Of a DNA stretch of 34,616 nucleotides, positions 1 to 10,200 are shown piece after piece. The translations under genes were made by a program, and so were the position numbers. This DNA is from Bacteroidota bacterium (GTDB lineage Bacteria; Bacteroidota; Bacteroidia; Sphingobacteriales; Sphingobacteriaceae), in contig JABDFZ010000023.1 in assembly GCA_013286325.1 (NCBI GenBank), forward strand, positions 1 through 34,616, written 5' to 3'. Positions within the stretch are counted from its first letter, which is position 1. The number at the start of each line of letters is the position of its first letter. A model generated the notes under the pieces. The model saw nothing but the letters and a program-made list of their open reading frames with translations. It searched no databases and was not told the DNA's origin.

Positions 1-2408
1 AAGCAATGGCGCAGGAAACAGCGGCACATCTCAGCGATTATCAGGCAACCTCTGTAAAGGTTAATGATTTAATTCATACCAAATTAGATGTGCACTTTGA
101 TTATAAAAAGTGCTACTTATATGGTAAGGAATGGATAACCTTAAAACCACATTTCTATCCAACCGATACTTTGAGGCTTGATGCCAAGGGAATGGATATT
201 CACTCGATTGATATCCTTGCGGGAGGCAAACTCAGTCCGTTGAAATTTACTTATGACAGTCTTAGTTTAAATATAAAGCTCAACAGATTTTACAACAGAT
301 CAGAAAATTACACCATTTACATAGCTTATACCGCCAAACCTAATGAACGGAAAGGGCTGCGCAAGAATGAAAAAGGTTTGTATTTTATCAATCCTGATGG
401 CACTGAAAAGGATAAGCCTACAGAAATATGGACCGAGGGGGAACCCGAAAGCTCCTCAGGCTGGTTCCCTACCATTGATAAACCTAATCAAAAAACCACT
501 TCGGAAATCAGCATGACTGTTCCGGCTAAATATGTCACTTTATCGAACGGGAGACTGGCTTCACAAAAGAAAAATGCAGACGGTACACGAACCGATACCT
601 GGAAAATGGAACTCCCCAACTCACCATATTTATTTATGATGGCGGTGGGTGATTTTAAAATTTACAGGGACCATTGGCATGGCAAAGAGGTAAACTATTA
701 CCTTGAACCTAAATATGCGCCTTATGCTAAGGATATGTTTGGTGACGTTCCTGAAGCGATCGATTTTTTCTCGAAGGTTACCGGGGTTGATTATCCATGG
801 AATAAATATGCTGCTATTGTAGTGCGCGACTATGTAAGCGGGGCTATGGAAAATACAACCGCTAATGTATTTGGTAGCCAGAGTACACGCCGGGAGTTAT
901 TGGACCAATACTACAACTCCGGTGTTGAACATGAATTATTTCATCAATGGTTTGGGGATTATGTGACTTGTGAAAGCTGGAGCAATTTGACATTAAATGA
1001 GTCATTTGCCGATTTTGGGGAGATTATCTGGCTGGAACATAAATACGGAAAAGATGCAGCCGACGAACATATTAACAATGGATTGCAGGGATATGTTGGA
1101 AACCCGGAGAATCATAAGATACCGCTGGTCAACTTTCATTACCAGGCAATTCACGATGTATTCAATGGGGTTACTTATCAAAAAGGCGGGAGGATCTTGA
1201 ATATGCTGCGTAATTATTTGAGCGATGCTGCCTTTTACAAAGGCCTAAATATATACCTGACATCAAATGCGTTCAAAAGCGCTGAAGCACAGCAATTGCG
1301 GTTAGCAATGGAAGACGCCAGCGGACTTGACCTGAACTGGTTTTTTAATCAGTGGTATTATGGGGCAGGCCATCCAGTCTTAGATATTAGCTACAAATGG
1401 GATGAAGCCTCAAAAACAGAAAACGTTTATCTGGCACAAAAACAGGACGGTCAAACATTTAAATTACCTATAGCTGTAGATATTTATGTTGGAGGTAAAA
1501 CAGAGCGGCATAAGGTTTGGACAAACGGGAAGGCGGATACCTTATCGTTTAGGGTATCAACAAAGCCAACGCTGGTAAATGTAGATGCCGACAAAGTACT
1601 GGTAGCTCAAAAAACTGATCATAAAACTCCTGACGAATATGTTTTTCAATACTTTAATGCCCCGTTATACCTCGACCGTTACGAGGCTCTCGAATTTGCA
1701 TCAGGAAACCAGGATAATAAAAATGCTCAAAAAATTATAGTAGCAGCCTTAAACGACAGGTTTTCGGGCTTACGTATAAAAGCACTGCAAACGCTGAATA
1801 TGAATAAAGAAGATATCCGGAACATTAATAAGGATTTGAGAGATGCCTCCCTACCCCAAATTATTGAACTGGCAAAAACTGATCAGAATACAAATGTCAG
1901 AACGTATGCGCTAAGAACCCTGGCTGCTTTAAAAGATTCTGCAAATATGGAGATCTTTAAAAAAGCATTGACTAATCCGTCATACGAAGTTGAGGCATCC
2001 GCGCTTTACGGGATAAATGAAATTGATCCGGCTGTTGCTATTAAATATGCAAAAGGTTTTGAAAATGATAATGTTGGCGATCTGACACAAGCTATAGTAA
2101 GGGTTTATGCATCTAATGGCGGCGATGCAAAGTGGCCATATGTTTACCAGCGTTATGTTAACGGAACTTTACAAGAGCAGATTCACTTAACCGAAAAATT
2201 TTCAGGGATGATCGGTGGTTTAAAGAACCCTGAATATGTGCAGCAGGGCATAGCCAAATTAAAGTTTATGGGTATAACCTATAAAAAGAAGGGAGCCGGG
2301 CCCTATATTATTAAATATCTCAATAGCGTTAAAGAAGCACGGAACAAGGATACAGCAGCACAGGAAGCCGTAGAAAAAGCAATTCAGCAGATAAATGACG
2401 CCAAATAA
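1..2408 (+). CDS. M1 family metallo-aminopeptidase, 5'-truncated by window edge
   Basis: Zinc aminopeptidase of the gluzincin M1 family, which removes N-terminal residues from peptides. Counting from the ATG at base 6, GAMEN (substrate-binding motif) is at residues 279-283 and the zinc site HELFH is at 309-313, with the third zinc ligand Glu332 exactly 18 residues further on in NESFAD. An N-terminal beta-sandwich precedes the catalytic domain, and the last ~250 residues are helical and HEAT-like. The reading frame is open to the window edge, and the first visible residues (A-M-A-Q-E) look like the end of a signal peptide, so the real start lies upstream and the ATG at 6 is probably internal. 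The product is probably periplasmic. It converges on the next gene with only six bases between the stop codons. It is not obviously connected with the PUL. Family call is secure; substrate unknown. Confidence 0.93.
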   Translation, partial: AMAQETAAHLSDYQATSVKVNDLIHTKLDVHFDYKKCYLYGKEWITLKPHFYPTDTLRLDAKGMDIHSIDILAGGKLSPLKFTYDSLSLNIKLNRFYNRSENYTIYIAYTAKPNERKGLRKNEKGLYFINPDGTEKDKPTEIWTEGEPESSSGWFPTIDKPNQKTTSEISMTVPAKYVTLSNGRLASQKKNADGTRTDTWKMELPNSPYLFMMAVGDFKIYRDHWHGKEVNYYLEPKYAPYAKDMFGDVPEAIDFFSKVTGVDYPWNKYAAIVVRDYVSGAMENTTANVFGSQSTRRELLDQYYNSGVEHELFHQWFGDYVTCESWSNLTLNESFADFGEIIWLEHKYGKDAADEHINNGLQGYVGNPENHKIPLVNFHYQAIHDVFNGVTYQKGGRILNMLRNYLSDAAFYKGLNIYLTSNAFKSAEAQQLRLAMEDASGLDLNWFFNQWYYGAGHPVLDISYKWDEASKTENVYLAQKQDGQTFKLPIAVDIYVGGKTERHKVWTNGKADTLSFRVSTKPTLVNVDADKVLVAQKTDHKTPDEYVFQYFNAPLYLDRYEALEFASGNQDNKNAQKIIVAALNDRFSGLRIKALQTLNMNKEDIRNINKDLRDASLPQIIELAKTDQNTNVRTYALRTLAALKDSANMEIFKKALTNPSYEVEASALYGINEIDPAVAIKYAKGFENDNVGDLTQAIVRVYASNGGDAKWPYVYQRYVNGTLQEQIHLTEKFSGMIGGLKNPEYVQQGIAKLKFMGITYKKKGAGPYIIKYLNSVKEARNKDTAAQEAVEKAIQQINDAK

Positions 2409-2414
2409 CTCTTG

Positions 2415-4844
2415 TCAATTTCCTGCCCGCTGCTGTTCCTCGGCCGATCCCGATTTAGTTTGAGTTTTGGTTAGTTTACCACTTCCGAATCTGTAGCTGA
2501 AGGTTGCGATAACAGCCCTTGAATAGATATGTGAATATCCATATTGGTTGAGATTGAAGTAATGATCGGTAGCGCTCCTATTCTCGCTATACAACACGTT
2601 GTCGGCATTGATTGTGATCGAGCCCTGGTCATGAAACAACTTTTGTTTCAGTGCAAAACTTAGCGTGTAATAAGCACTAAATACAGTACCGACAAACTGG
2701 CGTTTGGATTCATATTCAAAATCAGCCTCTAAAGACAATTTATTACTGCAACGGAAACTGTTATTCGTAACAAAATCAACAGAGGCAAAGCCGGGGTCAT
2801 CAAGGCTGAACCCGGCTGCACTGCCGTTAAACAAATTCTGATAAATAGTAACCGTTGAATTAGTAGTAAACCATTTTGCCAGCTCTTTATTATAGCTGAT
2901 GTCCACGTTCCACGAGCGTGCCCCCTGCACGTTGGTAGGCATGCGTGTAATGGTTGTTTTATTCGAATCGAGATAATATAGTGTGCGCAGGTAATTATGG
3001 TCAATATCATAGGCTGCTGTGATAAAAAATATATGCTGCCAAGACCACCCGAGTTCCGAGTGCCAGTTCATGTCCGGTTTCAAATTGGGGTTTCCCTCAA
3101 AATAAATTGTTGGCGAAAGCGGCCGCCTGAATGGCACCAGTTCATGATAATCGGGCCTGTCAAGCCTTCTCCCAAACTGAAAATTCAATGTATTTTGATC
3201 ATTAAGCTTATAATTAAGGAAAACCGTTGGAAACAACTTGAAATAATTCTGATCCACTGAGGCGCTTGTAAAGAGCTGCTGTCCTTTCATCACCGATTGC
3301 TCGGCGCGCAAACCTGCCTGCACAGCCAATTTCTGGTATTGCCTGTTAAAATTGATATACGCTGCATTGATATTTTCGCTGTTGATATTGTAATCACTCA
3401 AGGCTGGATCGATCACATTTTGTCCACCTGATTGGTTGTAATAAGCACTATTGTTATTGGTTTTCACATAGCTTGATTTTAAGCCTGCTTCTATTTTACC
3501 ATTGCCGGGTAATGGCTGCACATAATCGGCCCTGGCGCCAAAAATGTGCAATGTTCGCAACTCATCAATAAACACATTATCCAGGCTTAAAAAATTTCCC
3601 GATGCGTCATAGTTTATTGTTGTATTGTATTGTCCGGGCCTGTAACGATAGTCGGAATAGTCAACATCTGCCGACCACTGCCTGCCTGCTGTATCCAGTT
3701 TGTGCAGCAGCCCGACACCTGTGGTGAAATTAAACGGCTTATCGGCGTTTAATGCCGAAAAATTTTCGCTGCCGGTTTTATTTCGGTTGCTGTCGGCCAC
3801 AGTCATCACAGACGTTAAGTTATTATTATATCCCCGGTCTGAGAGGCTGCCCGTTAATGTCAATGTTGTTTTTTTTGAAAGATAAATATCAAGTCCGGCA
3901 GAAGAATTGTAGGCTTTATTGATCGTTATGCCAGTGTTGGTTGAAACTTGTTCTATTGATAAAGCATTGCCATTCATGATGTCGCTGGTCACATGGCTTA
4001 CGCTGAATCCTTTGCTATAACCATAGCTATTATTTAAATACAGGTTGTATTTATCAGTTTTATAATTGAGCACCAGGCTGCTATTATACCGGCTGAAATG
4101 CCCTTGTCCAAAACTTTCAGTAAAACTTCCGTTCAATCCGCTTTTGCTGTTCTTTTTCCTGATGATATTGATAATGCCGCCTGTTCCTTCAGCGTCATAT
4201 TTTGCAGACGGGTTGGTCATGATTTCGATCTTTTTGATATCAGATGACGGCGTATTGGTCAAGAGATTAGCCAGATCATCAGCGGATAAATAGGTGGTTT
4301 TACTATCAATAGTAACATTGACCCCCGATTTTCCATTAAGCGTGACTTGTCCGTCAGGGGTTACCTGCACTCCAGGCAATTTCTTAAGTAACTCCAATAC
4401 GTTGGTGCCGGTATTGGCAATATTCTGATCCACATTAACCACGGTTTTATCAATCAGCTTTTCGATCATCGGCGCCGAGCCTTTTATGGCGACTTCACCC
4501 AGCATTTTAGACGATATAGTTAATGTTACCAGGCCAATATCAATTACTGAATAAGCCGACCCAATAACTAAACCATTTTTAATGAGAGGCTTATAACCTA
4601 TCAGGTCTGCTTCCAGGGTATATTCCCCGGCGGGTAACATATTGAAGGCGAAATTTCCTGAAGTGTCCGTCGCTACTGCTTTAAAAAGCAAAGTGTCAGG
4701 AAGTTTTTTGAGGCGGATAATGACCGACGGTATGGGCTGTTTCTTCTCGTCGGTTATGCGACCCTTAATAATATCTTGTCCATACGAGGCTGCAGCATAA
4801 ATAATGACTAAAAATAATAGTGGTAATCGGAATAAAAGCTTCAT
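2415..4844 (-). CDS. Outer-membrane beta-barrel protein with carboxypeptidase-regulatory-like and TonB plug domains
   Basis: An 809-residue outer-membrane protein. A signal peptide (about 1-22, ending A-A-S-Y-G-Q) is followed by a carboxypeptidase-regulatory-like beta-sandwich (about 25-105). Next comes a TonB-type plug (about 125-230, with VLELLKKLPGVQV and EGTGGIINIIRKKN), then a long region of alternating beta strands typical of the OMP_b-brl_3 group of TonB-dependent receptor relatives. It is shorter than a SusC and no SusD partner is beside it, so it is not a classical glycan importer; the cargo is unknown. It is divergent from the LytS/LytTR pair across a 199-bp gap, an arrangement that suggests control by that pair (inference). 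No terminator is seen between it and the convergent peptidase. Confidence 0.85.
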   Translation of the reverse strand: MKLLFRLPLLFLVIIYAAASYGQDIIKGRITDEKKQPIPSVIIRLKKLPDTLLFKAVATDTSGNFAFNMLPAGEYTLEADLIGYKPLIKNGLVIGSAYSVIDIGLVTLTISSKMLGEVAIKGSAPMIEKLIDKTVVNVDQNIANTGTNVLELLKKLPGVQVTPDGQVTLNGKSGVNVTIDSKTTYLSADDLANLLTNTPSSDIKKIEIMTNPSAKYDAEGTGGIINIIRKKNSKSGLNGSFTESFGQGHFSRYNSSLVLNYKTDKYNLYLNNSYGYSKGFSVSHVTSDIMNGNALSIEQVSTNTGITINKAYNSSAGLDIYLSKKTTLTLTGSLSDRGYNNNLTSVMTVADSNRNKTGSENFSALNADKPFNFTTGVGLLHKLDTAGRQWSADVDYSDYRYRPGQYNTTINYDASGNFLSLDNVFIDELRTLHIFGARADYVQPLPGNGKIEAGLKSSYVKTNNNSAYYNQSGGQNVIDPALSDYNINSENINAAYINFNRQYQKLAVQAGLRAEQSVMKGQQLFTSASVDQNYFKLFPTVFLNYKLNDQNTLNFQFGRRLDRPDYHELVPFRRPLSPTIYFEGNPNLKPDMNWHSELGWSWQHIFFITAAYDIDHNYLRTLYYLDSNKTTITRMPTNVQGARSWNVDISYNKELAKWFTTNSTVTIYQNLFNGSAAGFSLDDPGFASVDFVTNNSFRCSNKLSLEADFEYESKRQFVGTVFSAYYTLSFALKQKLFHDQGSITINADNVLYSENRSATDHYFNLNQYGYSHIYSRAVIATFSYRFGSGKLTKTQTKSGSAEEQQRAGN

Positions 4845-5043
4845 TAATTTATATTTTGATCAATGATAGCCTATAATAAGATGTGAAAACCCTGAAGCAG
4901 GCAGACAGGAACGATCCGGGTCTATACAGACAAATTGAGCAGACAAACCCCGTTCGGAAGCTAAGTACCTGTATTCAGGGGTTGGTTTTGCCTGTTGGTC
5001 GATGATCCGATGCCCGAAACCTTAAATTACTTATCATTGTATT

Positions 5044-6171
5044 GTGAAGAATTTCCCCGACAATATCATCCAGTTTCAAAAAAAGCATCGCCTGTTAAGC
5101 CATGTGGCCTATTGGTTTATTGTACTGTTGATTGCGGTAAGCTCCAGTAAATATAGCGATGGGAAACGGGCGACGTACAGTTTCGAACTCATTACTGATT
5201 TCTTATATGAATTACCCGAAATAGCTGCAGCCTACCTCTTAACATATGTGATTGTGCCGCAATTTTTCTACAAAAAAAGATATTTGACTGCGACCCTCAT
5301 TTTTATTATCAGCAGCTATGTGACCTGCGTTGCCGCCCGAATTATTATTGTAAAGATCTGTGAACCATTAGCAGGAATAGCGCCAAAAGCCTTTGAAACC
5401 TATTCCGAAATATCTACAGATATACTAAAGCTGCTATACGTCTACTTCTTCCAGATATTTTCCGTGGCCTTTGTGTTCATGTGCCTGAAAGTGCTGAAAG
5501 ATCAGCTGGAAATACAAAAACGAGCGCTTACGCTTGAAAAAGAAAAAGCCGAAACCGAGTTAAAGCTTTTAAAAACACAGCTCAATCCGCATTTTTTGTT
5601 TAATACGCTTAATAATATTTACTCGCTTTCATTTACCTCATCGCCGGTAACATCCGAGTCCATTGCCCGGCTTGCAGATATCCTCGACCATATACTGTAC
5701 CGCTGCGATACGCAGTATGTACCACTATCTGCCGAGATCGCATTAATTAAAAACTATATAGAACTTGAAAAGTTAAGATATGACAAGCGGTTAACCATAA
5801 ATTTTGATGCAAAGATCGATCACGAAATTGCTATTGCTCCGCTAATTCTGCTTTCATTAGTTGAAAATGCTTTTAAACATGGCGCAAGCGACGACACTGG
5901 TGCCCCTGTAATTGATATTTGCCTGCATATAAATGAAAATGAGTTCATTTTTAATATATCAAACACAGTTGCCGAACAAAAAAGCGATATTGAAAGTTCA
6001 TCCGGAGACAGAATAGGATTAAATAACCTGCGTCAACAATTAAACCTTATTTACGGCAATAATTATGGTCTTGAGGCAACCCGACAGGGGGAATATTTTA
6101 AAGTGTGCCTAACCATCGCACTTAAACACGATAAAACTGTTTATGAAAAAAATCAGGTGCTTGCTGGTTGA
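5044..6171 (+). CDS. LytS/YehU-type sensor histidine kinase
   Basis: A 375-residue membrane sensor kinase of the His_kinase (PF06580) type, partner of LytTR regulators. About four hydrophobic segments in the first ~150 residues form the membrane domain. A short coiled coil (about 155-180, LEIQKRALTLEKEKAETELKL) leads to the phospho-acceptor box LKTQLNPHFLFNTLNN with His183. The ATP-binding N box (ENAFKHG) and G-box-like segment (DRIGLNNLRQQL) follow. The start used is GTG at 5044; no better ATG precedes the first membrane segment. The 3' end overlaps the response regulator by 29 bp, so the two are translationally coupled. The signal sensed is unknown. Confidence 0.9.
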   Translation: MKNFPDNIIQFQKKHRLLSHVAYWFIVLLIAVSSSKYSDGKRATYSFELITDFLYELPEIAAAYLLTYVIVPQFFYKKRYLTATLIFIISSYVTCVAARIIIVKICEPLAGIAPKAFETYSEISTDILKLLYVYFFQIFSVAFVFMCLKVLKDQLEIQKRALTLEKEKAETELKLLKTQLNPHFLFNTLNNIYSLSFTSSPVTSESIARLADILDHILYRCDTQYVPLSAEIALIKNYIELEKLRYDKRLTINFDAKIDHEIAIAPLILLSLVENAFKHGASDDTGAPVIDICLHINENEFIFNISNTVAEQKSDIESSSGDRIGLNNLRQQLNLIYGNNYGLEATRQGEYFKVCLTIALKHDKTVYEKNQVLAG

Positions 6172-6850
6172 TGATGAGCCATTGGCTATTTCACTGCTTA
6201 AAAAACACGTAGCCCAGCTTGATTTTTTAGAAGTAGCCGAAACTTGCCCTAATGCGCTTAAAGCCCTGGAAGTGTTGAAAAAAACAGAAATCGACTTAAT
6301 GTTTCTGGATATCAGGATGCCGGCAATAAGCGGTATCGATTTTCTGAAAATGCTTCACCATCCGCCTAAAGTAATTATAACAACAGCATATCGTGAATAT
6401 GCGCTGGATGGCTACGATCTGGACATTATAGATTACTTATTAAAACCCATTACTTTCGATAGGTTCTTTAAAGCAATTGAGCGTTATCTCAGGAATAATA
6501 ATTTGATGGACTCATCACCAGCCAACATAAATTCCGAACAGGCTTCATTGTATATTAAATCTGCGCATAAAAATATTAAGGTAAATCCTGATGACATACT
6601 ATATATAGAAAGCATGAAGGATTATGTGAAAATTCATACGATTGAAACAATAATTACCACAAAATACAGGATCAGCGATATGGAGGCAGAACTTGCTAAT
6701 AAAGGCTTTTTACGTATTCATCGTTCCTTCATTGTTAACCTGAAACACTTAACTGCTTTCACTTCAAGCGATGTAGAAATTGGTAAAGTAGAAATACCTA
6801 TAGGCGAAAGCTATAAAGAGCTGGTTTTTCAGGCTTTAAAAAGGCACTGA
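6143..6850 (+). CDS. LytTR-family response regulator
   Basis: A 235-residue two-domain transcription regulator. The receiver domain (1-120) has the acidic pair Asp10-Asp11, phospho-acceptor Asp56 in MFLDIRMP, and the conserved Lys in YLLKPI near residue 104. The LytTR DNA-binding domain (about 135-235) carries typical features: ILYIESMKDYVKIHT, FLRIHRSFIVNL. It is encoded in the same transcript as the overlapping kinase. It sits just before susC in the same orientation, but 409 bp and a palindromic operator-like site lie between, and no LytTR-type repeats were recognised in front of susC, so a role in the PUL is unproven. The divergent outer-membrane protein is an equally likely target. Confidence 0.92.
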   Translation: MKKIRCLLVDDEPLAISLLKKHVAQLDFLEVAETCPNALKALEVLKKTEIDLMFLDIRMPAISGIDFLKMLHHPPKVIITTAYREYALDGYDLDIIDYLLKPITFDRFFKAIERYLRNNNLMDSSPANINSEQASLYIKSAHKNIKVNPDDILYIESMKDYVKIHTIETIITTKYRISDMEAELANKGFLRIHRSFIVNLKHLTAFTSSDVEIGKVEIPIGESYKELVFQALKRH

Positions 6851-6964
6851 GTTCAACCCGGCCCATCCATTTAATCCTTAACTCAGAAGGGTTGCCGGTT
6901 CAGCCAATGAGGCGCAGCTTCATCGGCGTATGTAACCTCCTTATTTGCTGCACACTGCAAAACC

Positions 6965-6978
6965 TGCAATCGATTGCA
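6965..6978. promoter_or_regulatory. LacI-family-like palindromic operator
   Basis: The sequence TGCAATCGATTGCA is a perfect 14-bp palindrome with the central A-N-C-G-N-T-T arrangement typical of LacI-family operators. It lies 43 bp upstream of the hexamer triad in front of susC. No LacI-family regulator is encoded in this window, so any cognate protein acts in trans. Confidence 0.45.
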
Positions 6979-7021
6979 AAAATATTTCAAAAACCCATTT
7001 TTTCCTGTATTTACAGCTAAA

Positions 7022-7066
7022 ATTAATCTATTATTTATTTTTTATTAATGACCGCCTCTTCTTTTG
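7022..7066 (+). promoter_or_regulatory. 11-bp direct-repeat triad plus TTTG element upstream of susC
   Basis: Hexamers ATTAAT (7022-7027), ATTTAT (7033-7038) and ATTAAT (7044-7049) recur with exactly 11-bp period. Twelve bases later comes TTTTG (7062-7066), matching the Bacteroidota -33 core TTTG. The same arrangement recurs before three other PUL units. It is a probable activator site for the Kelch/winged-helix regulator (inference). No good TAnnTTTG -7 box was found at the expected distance. Confidence 0.6.
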
Positions 7067-7259
7067 TGTCATTATTATAAACCAATTATAACACCTGTTG
7101 ACCTTCAATAAGCACCAGGCAATTTATTAACCACTCAAAACAATATCATGAACAATTACGATCCTAACCCGCCGTAAGTATGTTGCTGCAATGCACTATT
7201 TATTATCCTAACATGGTAAACCAACCAATTAAACTCAAAAAAATTAACAGAAAGACAAT

Positions 7260-10200
7260 ATGAAAAAAATAAAATACTTACTTGTACTTTTCTTTCTTTT
7301 CCCGCTTAGTTTGTTAGCTCAGCAAACTCCGATCAGCGGAAAAGTAATAGACTTAACCGATGGGTCAGCACTTCCGGGGGTAAGTGTAAAAGTTAAAGGC
7401 ACAACCGTCGGTGCCATTACCGACATAAACGGAAAATTTCAGGTTACAGTATCCGATCCCAATGCTATTTTGCAGGTGTCGTACCTGAGTTTTGAAACCC
7501 GTGAAATTGCCATTAAAGACATAAAAGGGGGAACAATTGCCTTAAAACCTGCAAGTAAAGGCCTTGAGGAGGTAGTAGTTGTGGGTTATGGTGTGCAAAA
7601 AAGGGCAACTGTAACAGGCTCTATAGCAACGCTGCAAAATAAAGAGATCGTTACAACGAAAAACGAAAGCGTTATAAATATGCTAACCGGTAAAATACCT
7701 GGTATACGCATTGTCCAAACAACTGCAGAACCAGGGTCTTATGCTAATGATTTGAACATCAGAGGCTTTCAAACCGCTCCAGCTATTGTAATTGATGGCA
7801 TAATCGGCGGGGACCAGTCAACATTAGGCAGAATGGATCCAAATGAAATTGAAAGTATCTCTGTGTTGAAAGATGGTGCAGCAGCTATATACGGTATAAG
7901 GGCTGCCGGCGGCGCCATTTTGGTAACAACCAAAAAAGGATCAAAAAACGGACAGGTTAATATCAATTATTCAGTTAACGATGCGGTACAAACATTTTTG
8001 GGAATGCCTCAGGGTGTAGGCGCTGTAGATTATATGATGCTGACCAATGAGAAGGCTAAACGCGATTTCCAAAATAATTTTATTAGCAATGTAACTCCGG
8101 TATATTCTTATGCAGACATGCTACCATGGCTCAAAGGCACCAACAAGTCTGCCGATTGGATAGGTCTTGTTTTCAGGAAAACAGCCGATCAAATCAGCCA
8201 TAATTTAAATATTGATGGCGGAAGTGACAAGATTAGCTATTTCTTCAACTTTGGTTACCAGGAACAGCAAGGTGTTTTTAAAACCGGGGATTTGAACTAC
8301 AACAAGTATAATTTCCGCTCTAACGTTACTGTTAACATAGTTAAAGGGTTAAAAGCACAGATATTAACATCGGGCTGGATGGATCAGAAAAACCAGCCTT
8401 ACACTGATGAGTGGACAGTTTATAAGTACACCTGGAACCAGATCCCAATAAACCAGATTTATGCTAATAACAATCCTTTATACCCCAATGTAATGCCTGA
8501 TAATATGAACCCTGCCATCATAACTGATGACAGTAAGGTAGGATTTAAGGTAGCAAAAAATAAGAGCCTTACAAGCCAGTTAAACCTAACATATGATATA
8601 CCAGGAGTACCCGGACTAACTGCTAAGGCTTTGTTTAATATTGATTACGGGGTTTATGACTATAATCAGGTAAAAAACACATATAATTTATATACTTACA
8701 GCGCAGCCGATAATACTTATATCCCAAGTCCGGTAAATTCACCTTCGGGGATAACCCGTCAATATGCCACGCATTTTAATACTAATAGCCAGGTAACATT
8801 AAATTATGCGCATACATTTTTCCAGGATCATAACGTAACTGCTATGCTTACCTATGAGCAAAGCCATGAAACCTCTGATAATTTCAATGCTTACCGCGAC
8901 ACTAATATCCCTATAGATTATTTATTTGGAGGCCTGCAAAATGCAAATATGTTTGGTGGTCAGGATCCCAATGGTTTAGGGGACGTTGCGCACAGGAGTT
9001 ATATTGGACGATTAAATTACGATTATAAGGGAAAATATCTTGCCGAATTCAGCTTTCGCCGTGATGGTACCAATCTGTATCAGCCGGGTCCCGATCAATG
9101 GGGTTTCTTCCCGGGTGCATCAATAGGCTGGGTTATAACCAAAGAAGATTTTTTCCGTAAACTGATTTCTCCAAATATCCTCTCCAATCTAAAGATCAGG
9201 GCTTCTTATGGTCAACTTGGTGACGAAGCTGGTAATGCATTCAATTATGTAACCGGCTATACCTACCCGGTAAACTCTTATATTTTCGGGACCGCTCCTG
9301 TGAACGGCTCAGCGCCAAAACTTGGCAACCCGGGTTTAACATGGCCAGTAAGTACTATAAAGAATATAGCCCTTGATTTCGGCCTGTTTAATGGGAAATT
9401 AGACGGAACTATAGAAGTTTTCAGAAACGACAGGACAGGATTGGTAGCCACACCTTCCACAGTTCTACCCGGCACTGTGGGTGCTCCTACGCCACAGATC
9501 AACTATAACAGCGATAGGGTGCAAGGCTTAGACTTCAGCTTAACTTACAGGAATACATTTGGCAAATTGGGTGTAAACCTTACCGGTAACATAGGCACAA
9601 CCCGATTGAAAAATTTGAATGTTCTTAGCGGCCCTGCAGGCAACCAGTATTTAAATTGGGTAAATAATCAAAATAACAGGTATTCGAACATTTGGTGGGG
9701 GCCTGAATACGCTGGGCAATTTACCACCTACGGCCAAATATATAACTATGGTGTAAACACAGGTGGAGGCAATAACAATGTGATCCCCGGTGATTATTAT
9801 TATAAGGACTGGAACGGTGATGGGGTAATAGATTCAAAGGATAACCACCCTATTGCGACTACCGATATTCCGTTATATAACTATGGCTTTACCATTGCAT
9901 TAAGTTATAAAGGGTTTGACATGAACATGCTTTTACAAGGCGCAGCCGGTGTTTACGTACAATACGGTGAACAATTTGCGTCGCCGCTGATGTATGGCAG
10001 AAGCGCGTTAACCCGTTTCCTTGACAGCTGGCATACATTAGACCCTGCCGCTAATGTTTTTGATCCAAATACAGTATGGGTGCCTGGTTTTTATCCAGCA
10101 ATGGGTTCGCCGGATGCACAAGGCACAAAGGCTATCCAGAATGCCAGCTACCTGCGTGTAAAAACACTCGAATTTGGTTATTCTTTATCCCCTTCAGTTT

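Larger units (their letters stand above)
6851..7259 (+). promoter_or_regulatory. 409-bp control region of the susC operon
   Basis: Non-coding gap between the LytTR gene and susC. It holds, in order: a perfect 14-bp palindrome resembling a LacI-family operator (6965-6978), a triad of 11-bp-spaced ATTAAT-like hexamers (7022-7049), a TTTTG element (7062-7066), a TATAAACCAATTATAAC block (7076-7092), and a leader of about 160 nt before the ATG. A nine-codon ORF (7148-7177) lies in that leader but has no further support. No clear terminator for the LytTR gene was seen. Confidence 0.6.

Noticed and set aside
6143..6850. LytTR regulator as the PUL controller
   Set aside because: It pairs with its own kinase and a divergent outer-membrane protein; the shared PUL operators are not LytTR-like and are 11-bp ATTAAT repeats.
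7148..7177. Nine-codon ORF (MNNYDPNPP) in the susC leader, possible leader peptide
   Set aside because: Too short to support, no ribosome-stalling context or attenuator hairpin seen; likely chance.
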